Shown: positions 17,130 to 25,718 of the stretch, piece after piece
Position numbering within the stretch: position 1 is the stretch's first letter
Layout of the letters: each line of letters starts with the position of its first letter
Source of the DNA: Candidatus Sulfotelmatobacter sp.
GTDB taxonomy: Bacteria; Acidobacteriota; Terriglobia; Terriglobales; Acidobacteriaceae
Direction of reading: 5' to 3'
Assembly (NCBI GenBank): GCA_030038125.1
Contig: JASHPL010000188.1
Location: forward strand, 1-56,089
DNA length: 56,089 nucleotides
The notes under the pieces: generated by a model
What the model saw: the letters and a program-made list of their open reading frames with translations, nothing else
What the model was told of the DNA's origin: nothing
Database searches by the model: none
Position numbers and translations under genes: made by a program

Positions 17130-17159
17130 ATGACAGTCTCACACTCTCGGCGTTATGCT
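17130..17159 (+). promoter_or_regulatory. Candidate promoter giving a leaderless transcript
   Basis: ATGACA (17130-17135) and TATGCT (17154-17159) are 18 bases apart. The expected start point is about 17166, the A of the proposed ATG. There is no Shine-Dalgarno sequence, which fits leaderless translation. Hexamers are imperfect. Confidence 0.4.
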
Positions 17160-17165
17160 CTGGCG

Positions 17166-17957
17166 ATGCGCACTAAACGATGGGCTCTCGCCATTCTTTG
17201 CGTCTGCTTCAACCCGCTTACGAACGCGTTCGCGCAACAACCCGCCACGCTTCCAGTCGTGATCACAGTGTCGGACCCGACTGGAGCGCGGGTAAGGAAT
17301 GCCAACGTCCGGCTGGTTCCCGCTCCCAAAGACAGCGCGAATCTGCAGACGAATGAGGCGGGTTCGCTGTGGCTGAATCTGCAGCCGGGTGGTTATGCGG
17401 TCTTCGTACTTACCCCGGGATTCAAAAAATCCGCCACGCACATTGAAGTTCACGCCGGGTCCCAGACATTTCCCATCATGCTAGAGATCGCTCCTACAGG
17501 CAGTCCCATGGTCCTGCCGGTCGAATGGAAGAACGATCTGATTTTGATGAACTATCCGTATCACCTGCCGGAAGCAGTATCGCTGTCCGACCTGAAAGCC
17601 ATGCCACACGTCACGGTGACCATTCACAACACGCACAGCAATGCAGACGAAACTTATGCGGGAGTGCGCCTGGCCGATCTGCTGGGGAAAGTTGCGGCGC
17701 CGCTGGGAAAAGACCTGCGTGGGGACGCGATGGCTGATTATGTTATTGCGACTGGGTCGGATGGTTATAAAGTAGTACTCGCTCTAAGCGAGGTCGATCC
17801 CGCCTTCCATCCCGGAGAAGTGCTAGTGGCGGATACGAAAGACGGCAAGCCGCTGGACGCGCACTCCGGTCCATTTCAGCTCGTGGTAACTGAAGATAAG
17901 CGCCCGGCGCGCTGCGTACGGAACCTGACAACGATTGAGTTGAAGCCGGCGGAGTAG
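17166..17957 (+). CDS. Secreted carboxypeptidase-regulatory-like + molybdopterin-fold domain protein
   Basis: Start ATG 17166 is preferred because a signal peptide follows directly (MRTKRWALAILC ... NAFAQQ); in-frame ATGs at 17091 and 17130 only add non-hydrophobic residues. Residues about 28-110 form a carboxypeptidase-regulatory-like beta-sandwich (VVITVSDPTGARVRNANVRLV). Residues about 140-263 resemble the sulfite-oxidase type molybdopterin-binding fold (TYAGVRLADLLGKV, ATGSDGYKVVLALSEVDP, GPFQLVVTEDKRPARCVRNL). The domain is short and lacks the active-site Cys that would bind molybdenum, so it is probably a non-catalytic binding protein. Role unknown. Confidence 0.72.
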   Translation: MRTKRWALAILCVCFNPLTNAFAQQPATLPVVITVSDPTGARVRNANVRLVPAPKDSANLQTNEAGSLWLNLQPGGYAVFVLTPGFKKSATHIEVHAGSQTFPIMLEIAPTGSPMVLPVEWKNDLILMNYPYHLPEAVSLSDLKAMPHVTVTIHNTHSNADETYAGVRLADLLGKVAAPLGKDLRGDAMADYVIATGSDGYKVVLALSEVDPAFHPGEVLVADTKDGKPLDAHSGPFQLVVTEDKRPARCVRNLTTIELKPAE

Positions 17958-17975
17958 GTAGGGAAGCGAGCCAAT

Positions 17976-18016
17976 CGCGCGATTATTGCGGCACAAAAAA
18001 AGTGCCGCATCGCGCG
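17976..18016. repeat. Long hairpin between convergent genes
   Basis: TGCGGCAC (17987-17994) pairs with GTGCCGCA (18002-18009) around a loop of seven A; an outer arm CGCGCGA (17976-17982) pairs with TCGCGCG (18010-18016) across a 4-base bulge. It lies between the + strand gene ending 17957 and the - strand DUF507 gene ending 18079, and may end transcription from both sides. There is no U-tract outside the stem. Confidence 0.6.
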
Positions 18017-18078
18017 GCTCGCCCGGATCCTTTGCTGCGCAAAGGACGCTTGCTCAGGATGACAACAGGGCCCACACT

Positions 18079-18354
18079 CTAGATGCCGAGTTTCTTGACT
18101 TCTTCGCTGTAGTACTTGCGGTAGAGAATATCCCACTCCTGCGAGCCTTCGAGGATGGTGCGTTTCTGGTTCTCAATTTTCTGGCGAGCCGACTGATCGA
18201 TTTTTTCTTCCTGGTTGAGCAGTTCTTCGAGAAATTTGCGGATTTCCTGGCGGATGGTGTTGGGATCTTCGATGAATTCGACATCATCCATTTGCTTGAG
18301 CACGTCGCTGACGGCGCGGGCCAGCACGTTGACCTTGTCGCGGCTAAGTCTCAC
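18079..18354 (-). CDS. DUF507 family protein (second of the pair)
   Basis: A 91-residue, highly charged, all-helical protein without signal peptide or membrane segment. The layout (SRDKVNVLARAVSDVLKQMD, then IRQEIRKFLEELLNQEEKID, then a C-terminal QEWDILYRKYYSEEVKKLGI) is that of DUF507, a family of unknown function. Its start overlaps the stop of the preceding DUF507 gene by four bases (ATGA), so both are translated from one mRNA, which suggests a heteromer. Confidence 0.8.
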   Translation of the reverse strand: MRLSRDKVNVLARAVSDVLKQMDDVEFIEDPNTIRQEIRKFLEELLNQEEKIDQSARQKIENQKRTILEGSQEWDILYRKYYSEEVKKLGI

Positions 18355-18629
18355 AGCACCGCCTTATACTTGCGCACGAGTTCGCTTTTTACTTTGCGGA
18401 ACATCTCCTGATAATTGGCGCCAGTCTTGCGCATTTCTTCGGAATAGGCTTCGAGAATCACACGGACTTCGTCGTTGATGCGATCTTCCAGCGTGAGTTC
18501 GTCGAGCAGCGCCGAGTGCACGCGCTCGGTGACGGCGGGAACGGCCTTGGTCTCAATGAGCTTGGCGGCAATCAGTTTCTTTGTGACTTCGCGGGCCAGA
18601 TAGCCCACATATTCTTTAGAAAGAAGCAT
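18351..18629 (-). CDS. DUF507 family protein (first of the pair)
   Basis: A 92-residue helical protein starting MLLSKEYVGYLAREVTKKL, with a middle segment LEDRINDEVRVILEAYSEEM and a C-terminal MFRKVKSELVRKYKAVL. The start at 18629 is preferred to an in-frame one at 18719, which would add a 30-residue Arg/His-rich tail unlike the family. It overlaps the next gene by four bases. The two share the DUF507 pattern but are clearly divergent in sequence. No enzymatic motif is present. Confidence 0.78.
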   Translation of the reverse strand: MLLSKEYVGYLAREVTKKLIAAKLIETKAVPAVTERVHSALLDELTLEDRINDEVRVILEAYSEEMRKTGANYQEMFRKVKSELVRKYKAVL

Positions 18630-18789
18630 CTGCGGATCGTGCGCTGTGCAACCAGTGTGAGTGTGAAGCAAGAGTTTAACACAGGAACTGTGCCTGAATC
18701 GGCTTCTGCGCTGACTCATCCTGTGTCAGCGGGGAGCTTTACTCTGCCGGGCGCCCAAGGCAGTCGTCCCACACGACTCGGCTGGACCT

Positions 18790-20223
18790 TTATGGTTGAC
18801 TTTGAGCCGGAGGTTGGTCACGCAGGGTGTAGACAAACTGTTTTATTTCGTGGCGCTCGTGTTCTCTGTTCTGAGCCGATTGCTGCACCAGTTGCTGATA
18901 GGTTTGGATTTCGGATTTGGCTTGCTCCGAGCGTCCGGTGGCGCGATAGGCCTGCCCCAGGCGGTAGTGCGCCTCTTCCAGGTCAGGCTGGATCTGGGCC
19001 GCGCGCTGAAAATCGTCGATCGCTTTCGAAAAATCCTGCTGAGCGGCGTGAACCGCGCCGCGTTGCAGGTAGGCGTCGGCGAACTTGGGATCGAGACGAA
19101 GAGCATTGTTCAGAAGCGATTCGATTTGCGTGAACGATGCCGCCGACGATTGCGGATTATTGCGCTGCTTCCAGAGAGCAACAGCGTAGAAATAATTGGC
19201 CTGCGAGCTGTCGGGATGAAGGGTCACGAAACGGTGCAGCTTTTCGACGACTTGATTTGAGGTCGAAGTCTCACCGCGCTCGATCTTGCCCAGGAAGAGA
19301 TAGGGGATCGGATTGTCAGGATTCAAATCTGAAGCCGCAGAGAGATTCTTGACAGCCAAATCGTAGGAGCCAGCTGCGAACTCAGACGCACCCAGGCCGA
19401 TCAACATGCGGATGGAACCAGGAAAGAGGCGTGCGCCATTGGAGAAGACTTCGATCGCAGGTTCGGGAGCGTGATGCAAGAGCAACTCCGATCCCCAATC
19501 GAAGAGATTCGATTCGCTCGGGTCCAGTTCGGCAGCGCGCTGATATTCGTGCGCCGCTTCGAGCGAGTTGCCGAGTTGTTCCTCGATGCTGGCGAGTTGA
19601 TGGTGCAGTTCCGCATTGCCTGGGTCACGCGTGAGTTGTGCGCGCAGACTTTCCCCCATGTTTGGCAGAGCCTCGGATTTTGCGGCGGACGGTTCTTTGC
19701 TGAGTGACGCCGCATCCTTGGCGACGGCTTCGCGGGTGCGCACAATGGTGTCGGAACCGTGTCCGCCAAGGCTGGTCGTATCGGTGACTCCAGAGACGGT
19801 GAAGTGAGGCGGATCGAAAAAGTTGGGAGCGTCTGGGTATGCCCGCGTCTCTAAAGTAATATCTAGGCTTCTGGATTGCCCTGGGGCGAGGAAGATTGAA
19901 TGGATGCTGGCGTCACGGAAAAACTTAGACCCGGCGGTTCCGAGGTTGTAGACGCCGCTGCGGAGCGAGGCAAATTTATAGTTCCCTTGCGAGTCCGTGT
20001 GGCCATTTAAAGATGTTGATTCTCCCTCTCTCTGCAAAATCAGGCTTACCGGAACGGGCTTACCCGACGGATCGCGAACCGTGCCGTACAATGTGCCCGC
20101 TTCTTGCGATTGCGCGAATAGCGATAAGCTAGTCACAAGAATTGCGGCCAATTTGAGAATGCTGGACGAACTTATCGGATATACGGGCGGGGAACTCATC
20201 GCGTTCCTTAGAACAGAAGCCAA
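18790..20223 (-). CDS. Secreted TPR protein with carboxypeptidase-regulatory-like domain
   Basis: A 477-residue protein with an N-terminal signal peptide (hydrophobic stretch about 22-37, ending LFAQSQ). Residues 42-125 form a carboxypeptidase-regulatory-like domain (GTLYGTVRDPSGKPVPVSL). A polar linker leads to an array of tetratricopeptide repeats from about residue 205 to 455, with typical motifs such as FADAYLQRGAVHAAQQDFSKA and ALRLDP. Such proteins act as periplasmic scaffolds; the partner is unknown. An in-frame ATG at 20199 is an equally likely start. It is divergent from the nucleoside hydrolase homologue. Confidence 0.82.
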   Translation of the reverse strand: MASVLRNAMSSPPVYPISSSSILKLAAILVTSLSLFAQSQEAGTLYGTVRDPSGKPVPVSLILQREGESTSLNGHTDSQGNYKFASLRSGVYNLGTAGSKFFRDASIHSIFLAPGQSRSLDITLETRAYPDAPNFFDPPHFTVSGVTDTTSLGGHGSDTIVRTREAVAKDAASLSKEPSAAKSEALPNMGESLRAQLTRDPGNAELHHQLASIEEQLGNSLEAAHEYQRAAELDPSESNLFDWGSELLLHHAPEPAIEVFSNGARLFPGSIRMLIGLGASEFAAGSYDLAVKNLSAASDLNPDNPIPYLFLGKIERGETSTSNQVVEKLHRFVTLHPDSSQANYFYAVALWKQRNNPQSSAASFTQIESLLNNALRLDPKFADAYLQRGAVHAAQQDFSKAIDDFQRAAQIQPDLEEAHYRLGQAYRATGRSEQAKSEIQTYQQLVQQSAQNREHERHEIKQFVYTLRDQPPAQSQP

Positions 20224-20330
20224 AGAGGAAATTCACCATTCTTCTGCTAGTCCCGGATTCTAGCTGCCAGACTTCACGGTCGCAATGGCCGCGGTTCGAA
20301 AGCAAGCAAAATTACGATTGGAGATCAAGG

Positions 20331-21413
20331 ATGAGACTTGTCCCATGGGCGCTGACTCTGGTTTTGTTGGGGGCTTCAATGCCGTCATGGAGTCAGCAGA
20401 GTTCTGGCAAAAAGAAAATCATTATCGACCAGGATGCAGCGGGACCGGCAGGAACAGATCAGCAATCGATGTTGCTGCTGATTCAATCGCCGGAGACGCA
20501 GGTTCTTGGCATCACCGTAGTCACGGGCGACGAATGGCTCAAGGAAGAAGTTGCGCACACGCTGCGCATGCTGGAGTTGATCGGAAGGACTGACATTCCG
20601 GTTGTCCCGGGCGCGGAGTATCCGCTGGTTCGGCGGCAGGACACCACGGAGTTGTGGGAGCAGCAATTCGGGTTGGTTCGCTGGTTGGGTGCGTGGACTC
20701 CGCGGCGATACCATCCAGCGGATCAACTCGGCGAAATGCCCGAGGGCTTGCCGACAATTAAGCCGAGGAATGAAGATGCAGTGCATTTTCTGATCGAGAT
20801 GGTGCACGAGTATCCGCACGAGATCACGATTTATGAAGGCGGCCCGATGACGAATCTGGCACTGGCCATTTCGATCGATCCGGAATTCGCCGGCCTTGCC
20901 AAAGAACTCGTGTTCATGGGAGCCAGCCTGAATCCCGCGACCGACGATCCGGAATTTGTGAATACGCCGAGACATGAATTTAATTTATGGTTCGATCCGG
21001 AAGCCTCGCATATTGTGCTGATGGCACCGTGGGAAAAAATCGTGTGCACAACTGTCGATATTTCCGTGAAGACGGGGCTGACGCCGCAGTTGATCGCTGA
21101 GATCAAAAGCGGCACTTCGCCGGCTGCGCGCTACATCGGAACCTATGCCCGAGTGCGAGGAAAGTACAGCTATTTGTGGGACGAACTGGCGGCAGCGGCG
21201 TGGCTCGATCCCAGCCTGATTACAGCAAAGGAAACGCGGTACCTCGATGTGGGTCTCGATCGCGGAGCGGGCTATGGAGACACACTGAGCTGGTCGGAAC
21301 AGGAAAAGCCAAAGATCAGCGGCCAGCCGGTGGAGATTCAAGTCGATCTGGATACCCAGAAGTTTTACAAGATGTTTGTCGATCTGCTGAGAGCGCCGAC
21401 GCCGAAGCCATAA
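20331..21413 (+). CDS. Secreted inosine/uridine nucleoside hydrolase-like protein with altered metal motif
   Basis: A 360-residue protein with a signal peptide (about 1-22, ending SWSQQ), so it is exported, unlike cytosolic RihA/B-type enzymes. The family fold is visible: LGITVVTGDEWLKEE, IPVVPGAEYPL, EITIYEGGPMTNLALAI, KELVFMGASLNP and WDELAAAAWLDP with the conserved Asp284. The N-terminal Ca2+ motif, normally DTDPGxDDA, reads DQDAAGPAGTDQQ: Asp33, Asp35 and Asp43 are kept, but three residues are inserted and the final Asp is Gln44. It may hydrolyse an unusual nucleoside or sugar conjugate, or be a non-catalytic relative. AAGG before the ATG supports the start. Confidence 0.8.
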   Translation: MRLVPWALTLVLLGASMPSWSQQSSGKKKIIIDQDAAGPAGTDQQSMLLLIQSPETQVLGITVVTGDEWLKEEVAHTLRMLELIGRTDIPVVPGAEYPLVRRQDTTELWEQQFGLVRWLGAWTPRRYHPADQLGEMPEGLPTIKPRNEDAVHFLIEMVHEYPHEITIYEGGPMTNLALAISIDPEFAGLAKELVFMGASLNPATDDPEFVNTPRHEFNLWFDPEASHIVLMAPWEKIVCTTVDISVKTGLTPQLIAEIKSGTSPAARYIGTYARVRGKYSYLWDELAAAAWLDPSLITAKETRYLDVGLDRGAGYGDTLSWSEQEKPKISGQPVEIQVDLDTQKFYKMFVDLLRAPTPKP

Positions 21414-21429
21414 ATCCAGCGTCTCCGGC

Positions 21430-24400
21430 TCATTGTTGCAGTTGCTCTAGCATCTGCGTGGCTGGCGCGTCATCGGGCCGCTGCTTGAGCAGATCGCGCA
21501 ATAGGTCGCGTGCCTTGTCGCGAGCGCCCTCCAGGGCATAGACGCGAGCCAGATTCAGGTAGGCTTGATCGAACTGAGGCGCAACGCGAATGCATCGCTC
21601 AAAACTGGCGACCGCATCGTCGCGGCGTTGCGTGACGAGATAAAGAATTCCGAGATTATTCAGTGCTTCGGGATATATAGGACGCGCGGCCAAAGCGCGA
21701 TGCAGGTATTCATCGGCTTTGACCGTGTTGTCGCTCTGCGCGAAGACCATACCGAGACTATAGTTGGCCTCGGGATCGTCCGGCGCGATTGCCACGGCCT
21801 TCTCAAGCGTTGTGCGAGCGTCGTCCCAGCGCTTCTCGAGTCGATAGGCATTGCCGAGGTTCTCGAGCGCGGCGAGATGGTGTGGATTCAGGGTCAACGC
21901 TCGCTGAAAACAAGCGATCGAGTCCTCCATGCGCTCTTCGCGGGTGGCAATGACGCCGAGATTATTCCAGGAATCCGGAATTGTGTCGGGATAGCCGGCA
22001 TCGACCTTGAGCGCGCGCTCAAATGCGTCACGTGCCGCTGAATTCTCGTTCCTATTCATGTGCACGCTGCCGATCCCGTAGAGCGCTTCGGCGCTGGAGG
22101 GATCGTCATGAAATGCCTGCTCGAAAGCTGCGGCAGACTGGTCGAGATATCCGAGTTGAAAATAGAGCGCACCCAAAGAAAGAAAATTGCGGCCGAACTC
22201 AAGGGAATGGCCGTGGCTGGGAAACGGAAGGGCCCGGGCGAGACGCTCGGCATCGGTCGCGGGGATGGAGCGAAAGTCTCGTTCAACATGTTCGGCCTCG
22301 ATTGGGCCCAGATATACCTTCACGATTTCGCTGTTCGCATTGATCAGAAAGGAAGTGGGAAGGCTGAGGTCGCGATGGCGATCAAAGAGCTGGCGGTAAA
22401 GAATGTTGTAGATCGCGAGCACATCCTCGGAGCCGCGCAGGATAGGGAACGTAAAATTCTGACTGTTTGTGGCTCTATGTGAGCTCTCGTTTTGTGCAGA
22501 GGAGTGTTCTTTTTCTACTTGTACACTGAGTAGAGTCAGTCCTTCATTTGCCCAACGAGCTTGAAATTTCTGCAACGTCTGCAACTGCTCCTGGCATTCG
22601 CGGGATTCCGCCGTCCAGAAATTCAAAAGAATGATTTTGCTGCGAATGGTAGAAAGGGTGGTCGTGCGTCCAGAAGAATCGGGAAGGGAAAAGTCCGGAG
22701 CGGAAATGGGTGCCAACAGCCACGTTTCGGTTCTGGTTGGAAGCGAGTCAGCTTCCGCTGCAACTTGAGTCGCGGACGGAGCGGGCTTTGCAAGATTCTT
22801 CTTGAACGCCTCAATTCGCGAGGGTTCTTCGCCTTCTTCCACCCAGATCGTGTGGTTGGCCGGCAGATTCCGAAGTTCTTGCACAAATCCGCTAGGCCAA
22901 TGAATGGAAGCATTCAATACGCCAACTGCCTCGCCCAATCCGAAGAAAACGGTTTTGCTGTGTTGCGAAAGGAAACCTGATCCGGCCTGAAGCATGCGCG
23001 TTTGCTGGCCTTTGCCAGTATCAATGGTGATTGCTGCGCCGATCGCATCGCGGTTGCTCCTGGTGCCTTGGAGACGAAAAGCGATCGACGGTGGCAGGTT
23101 CTCAGCGACGTTTTTCAACAGTCGCAGCTGTGGCGCGTTGCGATTCTTCAGGCAAATTTCAGGGCGCCCGTCGTGATCGAAATCAGCAAGAGCGAACGAC
23201 CGGCCGTCTTCGATGAAATCGAGGCCCAGCGCGCCGGAAACATCAGAGAACGTGCCGTCGCGATTATTCACATAGAACACGTTGCGTTCGTAGCCGCTCC
23301 AGGTTCCGTCGCCCCGAATGAGTTCGTTGATCGCGTTCCATCCCTGCTCGTACTGCTTGTCTGGACGCGCGTCGTCGGGAGACTTGGCTACAACCTGCCG
23401 CCAAAAGAAACTGTTCAGATCACGCCGCGAAGGCCCGGAGACCATCCCGTTGGCGATATAGAGATCGAGATATCCATCGTGATCGAAATCCAATGCATCG
23501 CTCGACCAAGACCAGCGCCCCATCCCTGTTCCCGAGGCGTTTGTCCTGTCATCAAACATTTCGCCATTATTGCGAAGCAATGAATTTCCCATCGCATGCT
23601 TCTGATAGAGTGCACGAATCTGTTGTGGCGAGTCTTTTCTGAAAATCTCTTGCGCGGAAACGCGCAGGCCGGCAGCGGTCCACATGTCCGCGACATAGAG
23701 ATCCTGCGCACCATCATTGTCATAATCGATCCAGCCGACGCTCATACCCGCGCCAACGTCTTCGCATTTCGCCTGCGGAGCAACGTCGGTGAACGTGCCA
23801 TCGCCGTTATTGCGATAGAGATTCTTACGTCCGAAATCGTTGACCACGTAAAGATCAGGCCAACCGTCGCGGTTATAGTCATTCCAGCCGCAGGCGAAAC
23901 TATACCGGGTATTGTTCTGGTTCATGCCGGATTCGGTCGTTACATCGCGAAACGTACCATCGCGATGGTTGCACATCAGAAAATTGGGCGGGCCGTTTTC
24001 GGCATCGTGATACGGCGAGGGATATTTGTATTGGCCTGTGCCCTGATAATAAGAGTAGAGACAAAAATAGATATCGAGCCAGCCGTCACGATCGTAGTCC
24101 GCGACAGCCGCGCCGGTGAAGGTTCCCCGGGGGGGATTCGCAAAGTGAAATGCGTCAGGTTTCTGGCGAAATTTCCCGCCACCCTCGTTCAGAAACAACA
24201 ACGGACCGTTTGTACCCACCACAATCACGTCTTCGAAACCGCGGTTACTGAAATCGGCAAAAATCGCACACGCGGAATTTTCCAGAACCCCTAGCCCGGA
24301 AGACTCGGTAATGTCTTCAAAGGTTCCATCGCCGCGGTTGCGATAGAGCCGGTTCGGCAAACCTGCTGGCTGGCAGATGTAAAGATCGTCGTACCCGTCC

Positions 24401-25308
24401 TTGTCAATGTCGGCGGCCGAGACGCCATTGTGACCGTAAATGTCGATTCCGCAGGCTCCGTCGAGAAGGGTTCGCCAATAGTCCGTCCCGTGCATCATCT
24501 GCGCCGCGAAAGACGGATTTGCGCCAAAGGCCGCGGAAGCCCGATCCGCGTAGACTTGCCAACGGGCGCTAGCCTGCGTTTCATCGAGTGCTTGCCAGTT
24601 GCGCAGCCGCAATTCGCCCGCTGCAGAAAGCTCCCACGCCAACGTCCAGTGACCGATGCGCTGTTCACGGTAGAATTCGCGGCCAGAACCGACAATCTCG
24701 TAGCGAACGCGGGTTTCGATGTGCACAGGCGATGACGTTGAGGCAGGCTGGTCGGCTTTGATTTGAGTGATCTGAAATTCGGCGGTCACGACACTTGTGT
24801 AAATGCTCAAAACAGAATTCAGATCGTGAATGAAGGCTTTGCGATCAAGGAGGCGGCCAGAGACGAAAGTATTTTTTCGAACTTCCAGGAGAGCATCCGA
24901 GCGCACGATTCGCGAATCACTGGGTGCGATCGAATTTCCGGAGAAATCGTTGGCGAGGAGTCTAGCGATTCGGTCCAAATCTTGTGGGGATCGCTGAAGG
25001 CTTGTACGCCAGGTTTCAAGAATTGCGCCAATCTGCTCGGCGTACTTTTCGGAGATGAATTCGTCCAGACCCGGCTGCACTTTTAGGAGCAAGGCATCGA
25101 GTAGCCGTTCGTTGCGATAGTGGGGATGGATCTGGAAACCGGCATCGGCCGCCGGAGTTGTGTTCGTACGCGCCCCGCCAGCGAAGGCCAGCCGCCACCA
25201 GTGACTAGGGATGAGACTTGCGCCTGCACCCTGGCAGAACCGGAGTAGAAAATCACGCCGATGAAGGTCGATGGGAGAGTGCGATTTTCCTCCTCGGACC
25301 GATGTCAC
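21430..25308 (-). CDS. FG-GAP/ASPIC-UnbV + thioredoxin-like + TPR fusion protein
   Basis: A 1292-residue exported protein. A Tat-like start (RRDFLLRFCQGAGASL) precedes an N-terminal helical region (about 50-250). Residues about 290-740 are FG-GAP/VCBS repeats with calcium-binding DxDxDG loops (AADIDKDGYDDLYI, ADYDRDGWLDIYF, IDYDNDGAQDLYV). An ASPIC/UnbV domain (about 750-840) has RGSNRD-type LQGTRSNRDAIGAAI and IHWPSGFVQEL. A TlpA/AhpC-like thioredoxin fold (about 885-1040) reads NFWTAESRECQEQL, so only the second active-site Cys is left. Six or more TPRs fill about 1065-1290. The first part matches CRTAC1-like surface proteins; the fusion order is unusual. It is convergent with the nucleoside hydrolase gene. 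Confidence 0.85.
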   Translation of the reverse strand: MTSVRGGKSHSPIDLHRRDFLLRFCQGAGASLIPSHWWRLAFAGGARTNTTPAADAGFQIHPHYRNERLLDALLLKVQPGLDEFISEKYAEQIGAILETWRTSLQRSPQDLDRIARLLANDFSGNSIAPSDSRIVRSDALLEVRKNTFVSGRLLDRKAFIHDLNSVLSIYTSVVTAEFQITQIKADQPASTSSPVHIETRVRYEIVGSGREFYREQRIGHWTLAWELSAAGELRLRNWQALDETQASARWQVYADRASAAFGANPSFAAQMMHGTDYWRTLLDGACGIDIYGHNGVSAADIDKDGYDDLYICQPAGLPNRLYRNRGDGTFEDITESSGLGVLENSACAIFADFSNRGFEDVIVVGTNGPLLFLNEGGGKFRQKPDAFHFANPPRGTFTGAAVADYDRDGWLDIYFCLYSYYQGTGQYKYPSPYHDAENGPPNFLMCNHRDGTFRDVTTESGMNQNNTRYSFACGWNDYNRDGWPDLYVVNDFGRKNLYRNNGDGTFTDVAPQAKCEDVGAGMSVGWIDYDNDGAQDLYVADMWTAAGLRVSAQEIFRKDSPQQIRALYQKHAMGNSLLRNNGEMFDDRTNASGTGMGRWSWSSDALDFDHDGYLDLYIANGMVSGPSRRDLNSFFWRQVVAKSPDDARPDKQYEQGWNAINELIRGDGTWSGYERNVFYVNNRDGTFSDVSGALGLDFIEDGRSFALADFDHDGRPEICLKNRNAPQLRLLKNVAENLPPSIAFRLQGTRSNRDAIGAAITIDTGKGQQTRMLQAGSGFLSQHSKTVFFGLGEAVGVLNASIHWPSGFVQELRNLPANHTIWVEEGEEPSRIEAFKKNLAKPAPSATQVAAEADSLPTRTETWLLAPISAPDFSLPDSSGRTTTLSTIRSKIILLNFWTAESRECQEQLQTLQKFQARWANEGLTLLSVQVEKEHSSAQNESSHRATNSQNFTFPILRGSEDVLAIYNILYRQLFDRHRDLSLPTSFLINANSEIVKVYLGPIEAEHVERDFRSIPATDAERLARALPFPSHGHSLEFGRNFLSLGALYFQLGYLDQSAAAFEQAFHDDPSSAEALYGIGSVHMNRNENSAARDAFERALKVDAGYPDTIPDSWNNLGVIATREERMEDSIACFQRALTLNPHHLAALENLGNAYRLEKRWDDARTTLEKAVAIAPDDPEANYSLGMVFAQSDNTVKADEYLHRALAARPIYPEALNNLGILYLVTQRRDDAVASFERCIRVAPQFDQAYLNLARVYALEGARDKARDLLRDLLKQRPDDAPATQMLEQLQQ

Positions 25309-25396
25309 TGCAAATCACGCGAACCGAAGCTAACATCGGTGAGTTTGGGGGGTCAAGGCGGGTAATCGATCTCGCGCGTCAAGGAAAGTAGCAGGT

Positions 25397-25425
25397 TTGA
25401 CCTATTCCACAGTGCCTCTTAGAAT
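25397..25425 (+). promoter_or_regulatory. Sigma70-type promoter of the tRNA gene
   Basis: TTGACC (25397-25402) and TAGAAT (25420-25425) are 17 bases apart. Transcription would begin near 25432, about 82 bases before the mature tRNA. It is the only strong promoter match in the 25309-25513 gap. Confidence 0.7.
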
Positions 25426-25513
25426 TGATGAGTGTAGTTGTTCCTTGCTTTCCCACAGGCAAGCCGGCCCGTGGAAAGTCTCTTTCGCACTCTCCCCGAT
25501 TTGCAATGAACAT

Positions 25514-25590
25514 GGCGGTGTAGCTCAGGTGGTTAGAGCGACGGTCTCATAATCCGTAGGTCGTTGGTTCGAGTCCAACCGCCGCCACCA
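25514..25590 (+). tRNA. tRNA with CAT anticodon, probably elongator tRNA-Met
   Basis: A 77-nt cloverleaf with encoded CCA. The acceptor arm GGCGGTG pairs with CGCCGCC, the D arm is GCTC...GAGC, the anticodon loop is CTCATAA (anticodon CAT), and the T arm GTTGG/CCAAC holds TTCGAGT. The first base pair G-C and the absence of the three G-C pairs at the anticodon stem end argue against initiator tRNA. A tRNA-Ile2 with lysidine-modified CAT cannot be excluded by sequence alone. Confidence 0.93.
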
Positions 25591-25718
25591 GGTTTGATAG
25601 GTCCCTCCCGGGGTTCTGCGCCCGCCTTGGCTTTGACTCACCAGCAAGGCTGGCCTAGAATTTATGTAGAGGTGTAAGAGAGTGCGTCGCGGCGGGAGCC
25701 GCGTCCGTGGAGGAGTTT

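Noticed and set aside
23596-24294. 232-codon open frame on the plus strand
   Set aside because: Opposite the FG-GAP repeats of the 1292-residue fusion gene; its Val/Ile-rich repeats mirror the Asp-rich calcium loops on the other strand.
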